A stretch of 64,000 bases of DNA. Source: Hippopus hippopus (taxonomy: Eukaryota; Mollusca; Bivalvia; Cardiida; Cardiidae). This document shows, piece by piece, positions 38,208 through 53,200 of this stretch. The stretch lies in contig OX328104.1 in the NCBI GenBank assembly GCA_946811185.2, positions 10,241,918 through 10,305,917 on the forward strand, written 5' to 3'. Both the position numbers and the translations under genes were made by a program. Positions within the stretch are counted from its first letter, which is position 1. The number at the start of each line of letters is the position of its first letter. The notes below the pieces were generated by a model. That model was not told the origin of the DNA. It saw only the letters and a program-made list of their open reading frames with translations, and searched no databases.

Positions 38208-41200
38208 CTGCAATACATGTGGTAATGTTCTAAAAAAAGCCTTCTTAATCAAGGTCATTAAAACTGGAAATAGTGTGGTAAAAAGTTAAGCATTTCGAGC
38301 TGAAAACAATTCCTTTGAGTCTTGCAGGAGACCATATTTGAAAACATCATGGCTGAAGGAAAAATTGTCACAGTGCAATTTTTTTCCTTTTGTCACAAGA
38401 ATTTCACTTCCAGACAGTACAGAATGTGCCATAATGATCATGGATTTACATTCTGCTAATTTGTGACATCATATGGCAAAAACATCCTTGAAATTAGAAT
38501 AGAAGTGCTCCTTTTCCTAATTCAAAAAAGCCTTTTAATTAATTCTGTGCTCTATGGGTTAATATGCATATGAGCCATGCTCTGTGAAAAGACGTCTTAA
38601 CACATCTGTAAAAAGTATCTACCCATGTCAGCCTACGCAATCAGCACAGGCTGACATGGGTCGAAACTTTTTGCTATCAGTCAATTTTCTGCGTGTGAAA
38701 GGACCAGTCTACCTCATGATTTAGTTGGTTTTTTTGATAAAATGGATTTAATGGATCCATGATTATGGTTGGTAAAATGCATCAGAGATTCATGAAGCCT
38801 TCTTTTGCCAGAGCAGGGCTCATATATAACTGAAATTGGCCATTTTGACAAAAATCTCAAGTTGTATTTCAAAGCTGTTAAATTTATATGAGCCACGCTC
38901 TGGCAGAAGGGGGCTTAATGCATTTCCGTGCTGCATAATACCAAGCAAGTCATGACAGTATTATACATCCCTAAAATCAGTTTTGTATAACAACCTACTG
39001 AATCAAGAGGTAGACTGAGTTGAATTAAACCCACTTTTGCCAGAGGTACATTCAAATGAATCCCGTCTCGGTGACCATCTTTAAATATTTCTAGAAAGAA
39101 TCAAACCTTCTAGTGCTGAAACCCTGATTCAATTGCTTGTGTCGACAGTGTAGATCTAAATCAGACTGGACAGAACATGCAGTCTGATCTTGATCTTCAC
39201 TGTCCACTTCTTTGCTAGATATTCTTACAAAAGCAACTCTGGCGTTGCAATACCTGCATCTTACATACTGAGTATGCTTATTTCATTTAGATCTACATGT
39301 ATTTAGCATTACATTTAAAATTTAAGCCCATCTTGCTTTGAAACTCGACGAGTAAAATATCTAGAAGCATAAGAATACAAATAAAGAATGTAAACGTTAC
39401 TTTTCCACTGCATCCTCAATAAGCTGTGATGTGATTCGAATATGTGACCTGAACTCTTGAAGATATTTTAGATTCCCTCTCATTATCACATTATTACACA
39501 GGGCAAGGGCCCAGGCTTCTTTTTGTTGGTACGCTTCACTGATTATATAGGCCTGTAACAAATATAAACCATTCATACTATTAACTCATTTGCTACCAAT
39601 GACGACTTGAATATCTTTGTGGACAGCGTAGATCAAGATCAGACTGCACAGAATGTGCGTTACCCTGTTATAAAACTATGACAAAAAAAAAATCTGAATT
39701 TTTGGACTGATTGTTGATTGATTGTATGGTGTTTAAAACCATTTTAAACATTATTACAGTTATATTGCAGCGGCCAGTGCACCTATCCATGTTTACCAGT
39801 TCTTTTACCAGTACTCTGTACAATATTTTTTCCAAGCCACTGGTTGCTTTCCCACATAACAATCATCGAAAAAATGATCAGCGGTGAAAGAGGAATGAAT
39901 CCTGTTGCAATGACTATCATCAATCCTCGGCAAGAAATTGTCCGAGCTGACTGAACCAGCGAACCCCTGTTCTTGAGTCCTGTACACTACCGACTGCACT
40001 ACTGGGGCTTGGCGGGAATTTTTGGAGTTGGTAGGATTGGAGTTAAACAAAAATAATACTGCTGCATCATTATTTTTCTCTTAACACTTTACCACACAGT
40101 CCCGAGTTTTGATAACCCTGAAGAAGCCTTTCAAAAACATTGTGCAAAAAGGAGAAAATGCTGGAAACCAGAATTTTCTCCATTTCCCACAATGTTTTCT
40201 ACCAAATCAAAGACAAACTCCATCATTTAAGTAACATTTAAGCTGTCGTCTGCCAATGCTTTCAGTTTGGATAAGTCTACATTTTTGTTGTGTGCTAAAG
40301 AGTCAAATCTCAACCATAGAGCAAAAAGCACAACTCATGTTGGAGGAAGTGTACATCAATCAGGCTGCACAAAATGTGCAGTCTCATCTCTGATCTACAC
40401 TGTTTGCTAAGTGGGCAAACAACTTTGAACTTGCAATATTTTGGCTGATTTTACTAACTGGTAAGGTCATTTTCATTACTTCATACCGCTAAAGGTTAAC
40501 AAATAGTTCTGGAACCTAACTGAGATATTTCATAAAGTGGATTCCGAAGTTGTGTGCTAAAAATTTCTTTCAGTAGTTAATGAACTGAAGGATATCAAGA
40601 GAGGAATCCATTTTTTCTACAGAGATTAACTCTTTACTACACAACATAATTTAAGACTTATCCAATAAAGAGCATTCGAAGATGACAAGTGTAATTTAAA
40701 ACTTAAAATTTTTCACTGGGACGGCAGAAAACAATGTAAGAAAAGGAGAAAATCCTGGTGACCAGTATTTTCTCCTTTTCTCATAATGTTTTTGGAAGCT
40801 TTCTGCTATACTGTCCTTAAAACTGAGAACTGAGGGTTCATGGACATCTGGACAGACAAAAGCCTAACTATCCATGCATTCCTAAAGTTTTCATAACTGT
40901 TCTTTGCAAAACAATCTCCACAAGCCACTGGCAAAGTCAAACAATATCTGCATTCTAATGCTTGGATAGAAACGAATCCTGTTGCAGTATTTAACCCTTT
41001 ACTACACAATCCAAAGATTTAAGTTAAACAACCCTGTGAAAGAAGACTTCGAAAAACATTTTGGGAAAAGGAGAAAATGCTGGTAACCAGAATTTTCTCC
41101 TTTTCCCAATATGTTTTCTACACTTTCAACAACAAATTCCAATGTTTAAGCCACACTTAATTTGTTGTCTGCAAATGCTTTCAATTTTGATAATTTTATG

Positions 41201-44200
41201 ATGTCTTTTGGTAAAGAGTTATGCCAATCCTTGAAAATGGATTTCGAGGTGCTGAGAGTCAGACCCACAACTCCTTGTTTACAAGTTATGTAGATTAGCA
41301 CTGAGCAACAGAAGCTGGGAATCTGTGGATAAACCAATACTCTACCTCAGAGAACACAGGATGATCTGCAATTAACAGGTTGGCTCCTTTGACAGTCAGG
41401 TTGATGTACTGCTGATTTGAGGAGAGATTTTTCTGTTGAAGAGCCACAAGGCGTGCTTTTCGTACGCATGTCTGGGCCTGACGTAGACAATTGTCCTTGA
41501 TAAAACTTTCTGCAGCCTCCGAGAAGTACTGGGCTGCTTTCTGTAACTGGCTCTGTGTGTCATTATTGTTCTCTGAAGATAGAATAAATTGCATTATAGC
41601 TCAACCATTTTCCAAACCATCCCCTGTTTTAATGACTCTGAGGAAAAAGGCTTTTGAAAATATTGTTGGGAAAGGGAAAAAAAAAGCTGGTAGCACCTCA
41701 ATTTTTTCTGCTCTTTTCAAGACAAATATATTACTTAAGCAACTTTTTATTTTTCATTTGCAAATGCTGTCTATTTCGATCAGTCTAAAACTTGTCTTGT
41801 AAAGGGTTAACAAACAAATGTATAGATATACGACTCTTTGAAATCCTGCAGTACAGAAGATTAAGTGGACAAGGGCATCTTAACCCCTTCAAAAACAACC
41901 AATTTTAGACTCTTTCAAATTCAAAACATCCACAGACAACAAATTCAACATTGGTAGAAATGAGCTTTACATTTCTGATAGGGTAGAAAGCATTGTGGGA
42001 AAAGGAGAAAATGCTGGTTACCAGCATTTTCTCCTTTTCCCGCAATGTTTTCAAAAACCTTCTTTCCAAAGGTCATGAAAACACCGGATTGTTTGGTAAA
42101 GGGTTAGTAAAGATTTAATAGTAATAAAGTTGCCAACTTTAATTCAAATTTTACATTTGCTTTTCTGATAATGATTGGTACTTTGCCTAGCTGTACTGTA
42201 ACACATTGCCTGACCCACAATAATAATAAAATCCATTATGTTAAATGGTAAATATTAATTGAGCCTGCATTTTGACTCCTCAGTTGTTTCCTTTTGGCCT
42301 CTAGTTTGCCTTTAACTGTCTTCCGGTGTTTTACCTCACTATATAATAATATGTAATATTTTTCAGTATATCTGCAAATACACTAGTAAAATAAAAAAAT
42401 AAATCTGAAGAATACCATGGATTACTAAGTTACTTCTGTTGACGACAGTGTAGATTAAGGTCAGGCTGCACAATAGAAGCACAAAGAACAAGGTCTTGTC
42501 AAAATTAGTCAGGGTCAAGCCAATAACAAAGAAATAGGTCAAATACACTTGTATGCTAACAAAAGTGTACCTAAACTCCCACGCAACAATAATTTTATCT
42601 CCATGATAAACGAAAGGAATACACAATCTCAAAATTGCTGTATAGGATTCTTCGTCTTGACGACTTACTGTTGTGCAAAGCTTGTCAAAGATATTCTGAC
42701 CAACCTCTTAGTGCAGAACAGAAAAATATCAAAAATCTTACTGTAGAGAACTTTGCCTCTTACAACAAGCTACATCAAAACACATTAAGGCTCACATCAA
42801 GCAATTAATCCACAATCTTTTTTCAGTACTTGTATTCCTACACTGTATTGTAAAACAAACTGATTATTCATGTTTCACAACTACATGTATATTTTACCCC
42901 TGCTGAATAAACCGAATGGACACTTCAGTCTTGAGTATGAGATCCAGATAACTGCAATTTCTAAGATGCTCTTGTCCAGAATGCCTCAGCAAAGTTAAAA
43001 GAAAAGACCAGAGATTAAATCAAATGATTTGTGCAGTCTGATTTTGATCCACACTGTCCATTTAACTCAGACATTCTGGGTGAAAGCAACCTAGGAAATG
43101 TGATCATCTGGGTCTTATTTCTAGTCTTATTTCTAGGTCAAGAAGGGCTCAATAGATCAAAGATCAGTCTACATGTTTTGTGCAGTCTGATCTTGATCTA
43201 CACTTACACCACAAAGGCAATCTTAAATGCCAAAGGTGCTTTCATTGTTAAGAAATATTCGAAACAATCCTGCTTCTTTAGGTAATTATTTAACCCCAAC
43301 CAGACATCAAAACTTTAGACTTGTCCTAGTTGAAAGTGTTTACAGATGACAGATACATGTAAACTGTAGCTCAATTGAGGAAACAGGCTTTGCAAGGGTA
43401 AAAAAAAACATTGTAGGAAAAGGAGAAAATGCTGGTTACCAGCTTTTTCTCCTTTTTGCACAATGTTTTCAAAAGCCTTTCTGTCTTTAGCTCATTAAAA
43501 CACAGGATTGTTTCATAAAGGGTAAATAATAAATGCTAAAAACATACCTAATGTTTTACTTTTCAATTTATCTAATATTTTGTTTGCATTATCCTGTAGT
43601 AACTGGGCAATCTCTCTGTACATCATAAACTTCAAGGCCACCATGCTGTAAGTCTCGCTGTCCGTCGGATGATATCGTTTTAGATAGTCCAAAATTGCTG
43701 TCTTCAATTTCGATACCTGAAAGCAATAAGATGTTTTGTATTCATTTAATACTCTACAATATAACTTCCTATTCTTACATCTCCAGGAAGAAAGCATTTG
43801 GAAACTTTATGGGAAAGGTGAAATTGTTTATCTCCTTTAACCCATCCCAAAAGGAAGAATTTTATATTCATCAAAACTGAAAGCATCTGCGGACAACAAA
43901 ATTCAAAATTGGTGCCAATGAGCAGAAGCTCACTGACATGGCAGAAAACACTTTGGGGAAAAGGAGGAAATGCTGGATTTCTGCATTTTGTACTTTTTCC
44001 CAAAATTTTTTCAAAACCTTCTTCCCTCTGGGTTGCAAAAACAGTGGATTGTTTGGTAAAAGGTAAAGGGACAATGTTTTCTACCTTCTCAAAGACAAAT
44101 ATCATGTTTTGAACAATTATTTTGTTTGCCATTAGCAAATGCTTTCAATAAAGACAATTTCAAATGATGATATCGGTCTTACACAGGGTAGAAAATATTG

Positions 44201-47200
44201 TGGGAAAAGGAGAAAATGCTGGTTACCAGCATTTTCTCCTTTTTCCACAATTTTTACGAGGGCTGTTCGATATGTAAAGTGTATTGTACCACAGCGCGAT
44301 AACGCTTTGCACGATTTTGTGCATGATGATACGCTTGTATAGCTCTATTCAATACCTTTCCAACAGCATAAACACGAGCCTTCAGCTCCACATAGTTTTA
44401 AACTTATAGTCATTTCAATAGAGCTAGTCGTTGACCACTGTTGTAAAAATGGTTGGGAAACGGATTAAGAATATTGAAGAAATTAGAGCTTATATAAAAG
44501 TTCGCACAAAACTCGGTCATTCGGTAATGCAGATTTTTACTGAATTGGGGAAAGTTTATGGGTCTGATAAGGTATCTTATGAGACAGTTCGTAGTTGGAG
44601 AAAGAAATTTCTGACTGGCACAGAGTCCGTCAAAGATGCAGCAAAATCTGGCCGACCTGTGACTTTAACAGGCAAGGCAAATGTCTCAAAAGTCAGGGAA
44701 ATAATTGAAAGTGATGGCAGATACACGATTCGTGACATTGCCAATGCTGTTGGCATATTGCTATCGCGGGTGCATTTCATTTTGAAGCGTATTTTGAAAG
44801 TATGAAAGATTTCTGCCAGATGGATACCACATATATTGACAGATGACCAAGAATGGGTACGAGTACAAACCGCTAAGCAATTGCTCAAAATATTTCCCAA
44901 ATTCAATCAAAGACAATTTGCAAACATTTTTACTGGTGACGAAACATGGGTTCACTATTTCGAACCAGTAAGAAAAATTGGAAACAAAATATGGCTAACT
45001 AAACACGGTAGAAGGTCTGTAGTTGCCAAAAGAAGCATAAGCACAAAGAAGGTTCTTTATTGCATATTCTTCTCATGTGATGGTATAGCCGTACAAATTC
45101 CGGTGCTGAAGGGCAAAAGTGTTACAGGTCGGTATTACCGAGATGTTATACTAAAAAAGGTCAAGAAATATTATCTTAAACGACGCCCTGTGTCAGGATT
45201 TAGGCATGTTTGTCTACTTCATGATAATGCTCCATCACATACATCTGAGCTTGTGAAGCAATTTTTGAAGTCGGAGAAGGTTACCGTCTTGCCACACCCA
45301 CCATACTCTCCAGATCTAGCCCCATGCGACTTTTTCCTTTTTCCAAAACTTAAAAAGTTCTTATCTAGTCATTGTTACAAGTCCCGACAAGCCCTTGGCT
45401 CAGCCATCAGTCAGTGCCACAGAGGTCTACCTAAATCAGCGTATCGTGACGCATTTCAGAAATGGATTCAGAGATTGAAATTGTGTATTTCAAACCGCAG
45501 AGAATACTTTGAAGGGATGTAATGTTCATTTCACTATTTGAGTCGAATGCTTTTGAGATATCGTACAATACACATTGCATATCGAACAACCCTCATACAA
45601 AATTCTTTTTTCTCAAGGTTTATATAAGCAGGATTGTGTGGTAAAGGTTTAAGCCACATTAAAAATGTCTGCCAATACTTTCAAACTGGTCTGGTGCAGG
45701 AAGAAATTAGTCATCTACACTAGGCAGTGAGTGAATCATAAATGTACATAAAGACCATTAAATAGGTATGTTATGGTGAACAGTTATACCTTTTCCATTC
45801 CCTTGCCCAGTAACAGCTCAAACTGATGGTTCTGTTTGAGAGAATCAAAAATATAAATCATCTCATTGTAACGTCCAACACCTGTCAGCAATCTCGTCTA
45901 CAAATAAAATAAAGAAAAAAAATTAAACATTATTTCAAGCTTTTCGGTAGGGTATCAAGAAATATCGGTGAAATATTTTTCGGTATTTCATGGTTATGAT
46001 CAGTGAAAATACCGATTTTTATATTCTAACTCTTCAATTAAAGGCGGAAACAGTTGTTCCCGTGCACTGGTCACCTAGATAAAATGCGTGTGCCTCACAA
46101 CCAGATGAAAATATGACATAATTTACCTTACATTTCTCGCGCTTGACGTATGCGGAGGGGGTATGCCACGGGGAATAACAGAAAAGAACTGTACTGGATT
46201 TTGATTGAGTTCCCCCCGGAAAGGTTTAAAAGCATGAAATAAATAGAATATTTGGTTTTTTTTTTTTTTTTGGTGAAAGATCGAAATTTATTTCATCTCA
46301 TGAACATCATCGGTAATATTTTAACTCAAGGCTGTGCCACTAGTGAAAATATTACCAACGATGTTCACTCAATGAAATAAATTTCAATCTTTCACTGTAA
46401 AAAACAAATATCCTCTATATATTACAAGCTCTTTTAACTATTTACATGTAATATCCCAAACTTTCATGATTCAGTTACTGTTAAAAACCTCATACACTTG
46501 AAGTGAAATATCTTTTTGTTGTTTGGTCTTTAATGCTCATCTAAACAAATTGCAACAGGCAGTGCATTAAGCCCGCTTTTCACAAAGCATGGCTCATTTA
46601 TATGTATTTGCAGCAGACAACTTTTCAAAACATTCAATTCTGTTTGAGACATTGTTCCTTTTCACACAATGTTTTCTTACCATTCCTATGTTTGGTCTTC
46701 AATGCCACTGGAAGCTTTTCCATGGACACATCATCAAAACAATGCTCAGCAGTGACAGAGGAAAGAACCCTGTGCAATGACTATAATCAGTTCTCTTAGA
46801 AAAATTGGCAGAGCTCAGATTGAAACAAGAGACCTAGCTTCAAGCCATGAGCCTTACTGGCTGAACCACTGCGACTGGCCGCAACAGTTGGTTTCATTAG
46901 CATAATAATAATGCACTCATTTGTGGTAGGCTGACATGTACAAAATATTTGGTAAAATATGGGACTACTACCTATCAACTCTGTACCAAATGACAAAATT
47001 TTAGACATGTCCAAATTGAAAACTTTTGCAGACGACAAAATAATATGACTCAAACAAAGAAATCTACATTTGAAAGGTTAGAAAACATTGTGGGAAAAGG
47101 AGAAAATGCTGGTTACCAGCATTTTCTCCTTTTCCCACAAGGTTTTCAAAAGGCTTCTTCCTCAGGGTCGTTATAAAACAGAATTGTGTGGTAAAGGGTT

Positions 47201-50200
47201 GAACCATATTACTTACCATTAATTGGAATTCGTGAGCAGCTTCGAGATGTGCAGTCAATATTCTAGCGGCCCTTAAAATATTAGAAATGCCCTCCATGTC
47301 ACAGGCTGCTGTGTAACAATCATGTGCTAAAATTAGCACTTCCGTCTGCAGGGTTAAAACTGAAAATAAAGAAACAATAAGGAAAATTTTTTATCGTATG
47401 TTTACATGTTTTAACAATGCAGATGAAAAAAGCTTTTGAAACATTGTGTTAAATGGAGAAGAAGCTGGTTCACCAGTGTTTTTGTCTTTACCACATTTTT
47501 ATTTACCCTTTCATTGACAACACCCATCTTTTAAGCGGCAACTAATTTGCCATCTGCACATGCTATCAAAATGGAAAAAATGAAAAATCTTTTGTCTGGT
47601 ACAGAGTTAACTCTAACCATTGCTTCTGGTAACATATGGGAATGTTTGGTAACGGTTTAATCTATTAGACAAGCACATTCTATGCAGGTTTTTACAGCAT
47701 TTGTAGATTTACCCTTTCCCAAATGACTAACTTAAGACTCCTCTGAATTCCAAAGAATCTGCTAACAAATTCAAAATTGGCATAAATGAGCTTAAGTTCT
47801 CTGATAGGGTAGGAAACAATATTGGAAAAAGAGAAAATTCTGGTCAGAGTCATTATTTTCAAAAGCCTTTTCCCTCAGGGTCGCTATAAGTTGGTACTGT
47901 TTGGTAAAAGGTCAAGTCAGACATTCATGTCTACCTTTATCAGTAACTTCTTCCACATCTACTGTCATGGTAGCTATGGTATCCACCAGTCTTTGGCCTA
48001 GGATAGAAGGGTTTTCGCACAGCCTTATGATCTGATGGAAATCCTTAAAATTATCCCCAGGGTCAAAAATAAGGGCATGGCTTCCAGAGCTCTGTCCCAG
48101 GCTGACCTTGAATGTCCTCAGTATGGCATCTGATAGAAATCCAGCCACCTATCACATAAATTAAAACAAACATGATTACTTTGGAAGTAGGACTAATATG
48201 TAAATCAATTTTTTTTTTCTGTCTAGATTTGGTTTCTGCATGACGGTGAACAATATATTTGCTACATAACAGTGAAAGCACACCTTTTCCATGTTTGCTC
48301 TTGGTTCAAGTCTTTACCACACAACCCAGAGATTTAAGGATTACAACCCCTAACCCATCGGTAAGTATCACGTAACATCGACGTTTTCGTACAGGCTATT
48401 CAGCCAATCTCGGCAGCTTCCGTTTTTTAATATGAGAGTTAGGGGCCGTAGACCTTAACGAAACTAAGAATGAAGCCTTTTGAAAACAAAAGCTGCTACA
48501 TGTGTATTTACACCTGTGGCAAGGAAAATATTAATGATGAAAAAAATTAAGATAAATAAGTCATATAACTATGTTTTCCAATATCTATTATTGCCAGTCT
48601 GATATAGTTATCTCTGTGTGTGCATATTTGGTAAGAAAATAAACAAGTCTTGTGATACATACCGATATCATAAGGAAATACATGGCAACTAATAAAGTAG
48701 ACAAAATGTTAACCAAGCCACAATTATTACAAATGAGATGTGAAAGCCTCACTATGATGTTTAGACATTGCATTGCAGTAAGATTGGTTTCCATTAGTAA
48801 GTCTGCACTTGATTGTAATGCACATATGACGCCATTACTTTTTGTTTACCTGTTGTCGCGGTAGTACGTATAAACTCACCTTTAACCCTTAGGCTGCTAA
48901 GCGTGACTCAGTGACCTTTTACGGACAGTGTAGACCAAGATCAGACTGCACAGAATGTGCAGTCTGATCTTGGATCTCCACTGTCCGATGAGGAGATTTT
49001 ATCCCGTCAAAAGTACCTTCGAAATAGCAAAGTTTGGGTTTTATACTATAGGCTTAAAATTTAAATTTCACTTATTTAGCAGGATAAGGCTTAATATAAA
49101 TAGTTGCACTAATGGAAAGAATAAGTTTTGAAACTGAACTGAACTGAACGTATAATTTCAAAATAGATAGATTTACTGCCCACCTCCTCTGATGAGAGAG
49201 AGCTGGTTCTTAAGAAATCTGCGGCCAGTCTAAATTTAGCTGTACATGTAGTTTTAAGCAGGGAACCAAGAATGATATAATCATCTCCTGTCACCACATC
49301 ATCATAACCCATCTCAAGAACCTGTAATTTTTAAAAAAGAAATTAACTTCTACAAGAACCGAATAATAAGCAAAATAGGATATAGTGTAGTCTTTCCCAG
49401 ATGACAAAATTTTTATGTTTTTCCACATTGAAGCATTTTTGGGTTACAAATTAACCACAGATCAAACAATAGTTTTTGTATTTGAAAGGGTAGAAAGATT
49501 TGACGGTAAAAGAGAAAATGCTGGTAACCAGCATTTTTTTCTTTTTTCTGCTACCCTTTCACAGTCAAATCCTATCATTTGTGCCACATCTACTATGTCG
49601 TCTGATAATGCTTATAACTTGGATCATACTGAAAATGTATGAGCCATGTTCTGATGGTTTCTTGACCCTCATCACAAAACAATCATAGTTCTTCACTTTT
49701 GACTTGTCATATAATGTATAAATGAAAATTTTTACGATGTGGAAATTTTTGCGATTTTGTGAATTTGAAAAATTTGCCAATGTTTTTGTTAGCGTATTTT
49801 ACCACAATTATACCAAAAAATAACAAGTGTCTTGAATTTGCAAACATGTATGTACGCAAAATGTCCGTAATTGGTAATTCGCAAATTTTTCGACACACAA
49901 TATATCCATGTATACAGTACATGAGTCATGTTCTAGAAAAAAGGGGGGTATGCACCTCCGTAATGCATTAAGCCATGCAAGTCATCACATAATTATGGAT
50001 CCATAAAATCCATTTAATCTAACAAATGACTGGATCATGAGGTAAAATGGTCCTCCGACATGGACAGAATTTACAAATAGTAAAAAAATTCGACCAAGGT
50101 CAGCCTGCAAAGACTCTGCATACCTTTTGCAGATGCATTAAACCCCCTATTCACAGAGCATAGCTCATTTTATTTGGTATAGAGTTCAGTTCTAACCTCC

Positions 50201-53200
50201 TGAAACAATTTACAGTAGAAGGCTTTGAAAACAACCCAGTATCAAAGAGACAATCAAATCTAATACATGTACATGTATAGGTTTATTTTATGCATACATG
50301 TCATGCCATGACATTGCTGCAAAAAAAACAATTGCTTATTGGAAAACCTTTTCCTTCTCATCAAACATTTTCTTTTTGTATCAGTTTGACTAGTTGGCAG
50401 ACACCCTAGTATGTCAGTAAAGAATCTGTATGGCAATGAACAATTAAACCCTGGTAGAGAGCTAGAACAATTAACTCTTTACCAAACAACAAAATTTTAG
50501 ATGGGTCCAAACTGAAAACATTTGCAGACAACAAAATAAAAGTGACTGAAAATTTGAAATTTGTTTTGGGAAGAGAAGAAAACATTGTTGGAAAAGGAGA
50601 AAATGCTGGTTAGCAGCATTTTCTCCTTTTTCAACAATGTTTTCAGAAGGCTTCTTTCTCAGGGTCGTCAAAAGTCGGGATTGTGTTAAACCCTGTACCA
50701 AACAAAAATAAGTTTTAGCAACCCTGGGGGAGAAGACTTTTGATAACATTGTGGGAAAAAGTAGAATATGCTGGTAATCAGCATTTTCTCTTTTATCCAC
50801 ACAATTTTTTCCATCCTATCATAGGCAAATTCTATCATTCTAGCCACTGTAGATTTTTGTCTGCAAATGCTTCAGATTTCGACAATTCTAAAATTTTGTT
50901 ATATGGTAAAGTGTTAGAAAACTCATTCAAGTTAATCAGTTTAAAGTTCTCGAACTTACCACAGCAATCTTGAAGGCTGTTAAAATGCGAATACAGGTAT
51001 TTTTAGACTGTTCACAGTGATTCAACAATATTTCCATTGTGCTGATTTTTTGCTCTGTTTCCTCTGTTACTGACTCTATCAGAGGCTGAATGTTGCTTGT
51101 CAAGGATATAGCTACAGAATAAAAAGTATTTCTTTTATGCTTTTCAGTAGTTTATAGAAATCTAACAGTGAATCATATCCTTATAATTCACCAATAAATT
51201 TTACATTTCACTGGTGAATGTTAAAACTTTTATTTTCGACATACCTCGGATATTTATAGAACATGAATGAAATTTTCAGCATTTGAACGTCACATTTTAT
51301 GATGTAGCCAGCATCACTCATTACATCATAATTACAGCTAGTTCTTATCCAACTACACTGAAAAGATTTAGTTCGCTTAAAAAAACGCACATATTTTTCA
51401 CCATGAGTAAAAAGTAGACGTAAAAAGATAAGCTAAAGTTATGAGCATAGAAGAAATAGGATAATTAGTTGTTTCAGTGTAATTTCAAAAGTTCTTTCAT
51501 CTTCTGAAAAGCAAAGGCCATATTTTCACTTGTGGCTTTGCCACTCATGAAAATATAGTCCTCGCTTTTCACTCAATGAAAGAAAGTTTGATCATACACT
51601 GAAACAGACTCTATTTATTTCATGCTTTCTGGTAGGTTATCGAGAAATATCGGTGAAATATTTTTCAATATTTCATGATTACGACCAGTGAAAATACCGA
51701 TTTTTATATTCTAACTCTTCAATTTAAGGCGGAAACAATTGTTCCTGCGCACTGGTTACCTAGGTAAAATGTGCGTGCCTCACAACCAGATGGAAATATG
51801 ACGTAATTTACCTCACATTTCTCGCACTTGACGTAATAGTGTAATGCATTGCTATGCAGAGGGGGTACGCCATGGGGAATAAGCGAAAACAACTGTACTG
51901 GATTTTGATTAAGTTCCCCCCAGAAAGGGTTAAAAGCATGAAATAAATAGAATATTTGTTTTTTTTCGGTGAAAGATCAAAAATTTATTTCATCTCATGA
52001 ACATCATCGGTAATATTTTCACGAGTGGTGCAGCCACTCGTGAAAATATTACCGATGATGTTCATGAGATGAAATAAATTTTGATCTTTCACCGTAAAAA
52101 ACAATTATCCTCTATATATTTCTATAATACCACTCTAATGAAATAAATTAAGCCTTCATCACATAACAAATTGTTAAGACTTATCCAAATTGAAAACTCT
52201 TGCAGATGACACGTTCAATTTGGCTCACTGAGGGGCATTGTCTTTGAAATGGTAGAAAACTTTGTTGGAAAAGGAGAAAATGCTGGTTACCAGCATTTTC
52301 TCCTTTTTCCACAATGTTTTCAAAAGCTTTTTTTCCTCCAGGTACTTTAAAACAGGGAATGGTTTGGCAAAGGGTTAATTCTTACCATTTCAGAAAATGT
52401 CAAAAAATGTCAAAATTTTAGCATTCAGCACGCAGAGTCTAGTAGCGCATTTGGTAGTGTATAGCACTTTGGACTGGAGGGTCGCTGGTTGAAATCCCCA
52501 GCTTGGCCGCCTATATCTTTCAGTGTATTGATAATAGTCATTGCAACAGGATTCATGTCTTTCTTATCTCAAAGATGTTCATATGGGAAAGCAATCAGTT
52601 GCTTGGAAAGAATATTGTGCAAAGTACTGGTAAGAGAAACTCCAGAAGAGCATGGATAGGTGCACTGGCAACAGCGATAGAGAGGTAATGTTGAAACAGT
52701 GCCTCAGGTAATATGGTCCTTTTACATGCAGAAAATTTACTAACAACAAAGGTAAGCCTGTGGGGGCTGACCTGGGTAGATACTTTTTGAAGATGCATTA
52801 AACCCCCTTTTCATAGAGTATGGCTCATCTTAATAAACGATTAATTGTTATTTCATTAGTGTTACCTTTCTTTCACAAACATTTCCACATCATTGTTTTC
52901 ATCTTTTGTGTTTCAAGTACCACTTAATAGTACGTCTAAATTAGCCTGCAGTATAGGTTAACTTATCAATAGATAAATGACAAACTTGGCGCGGGCATTT
53001 CTTAGAAGACCTAGGAAATACATGATGGATAGCCTGTAAATATTTCCTTGATATGCACATGATGGGTTGTTTGTGATTACTTTTCTTAGGATGTTCTCAA
53101 GAAAAACATTGTGGAAGAAGGATTGCTTTTCAGAATGGACAAAACTAGAGCTGTCACTGAATGTGACTTAATACCCCCGCCAGCACTTTGACAGAAACAG

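Noticed and set aside
44577..44906. Minus-strand frame inside mariner
   Set aside because: Antisense shadow of the transposase frame.
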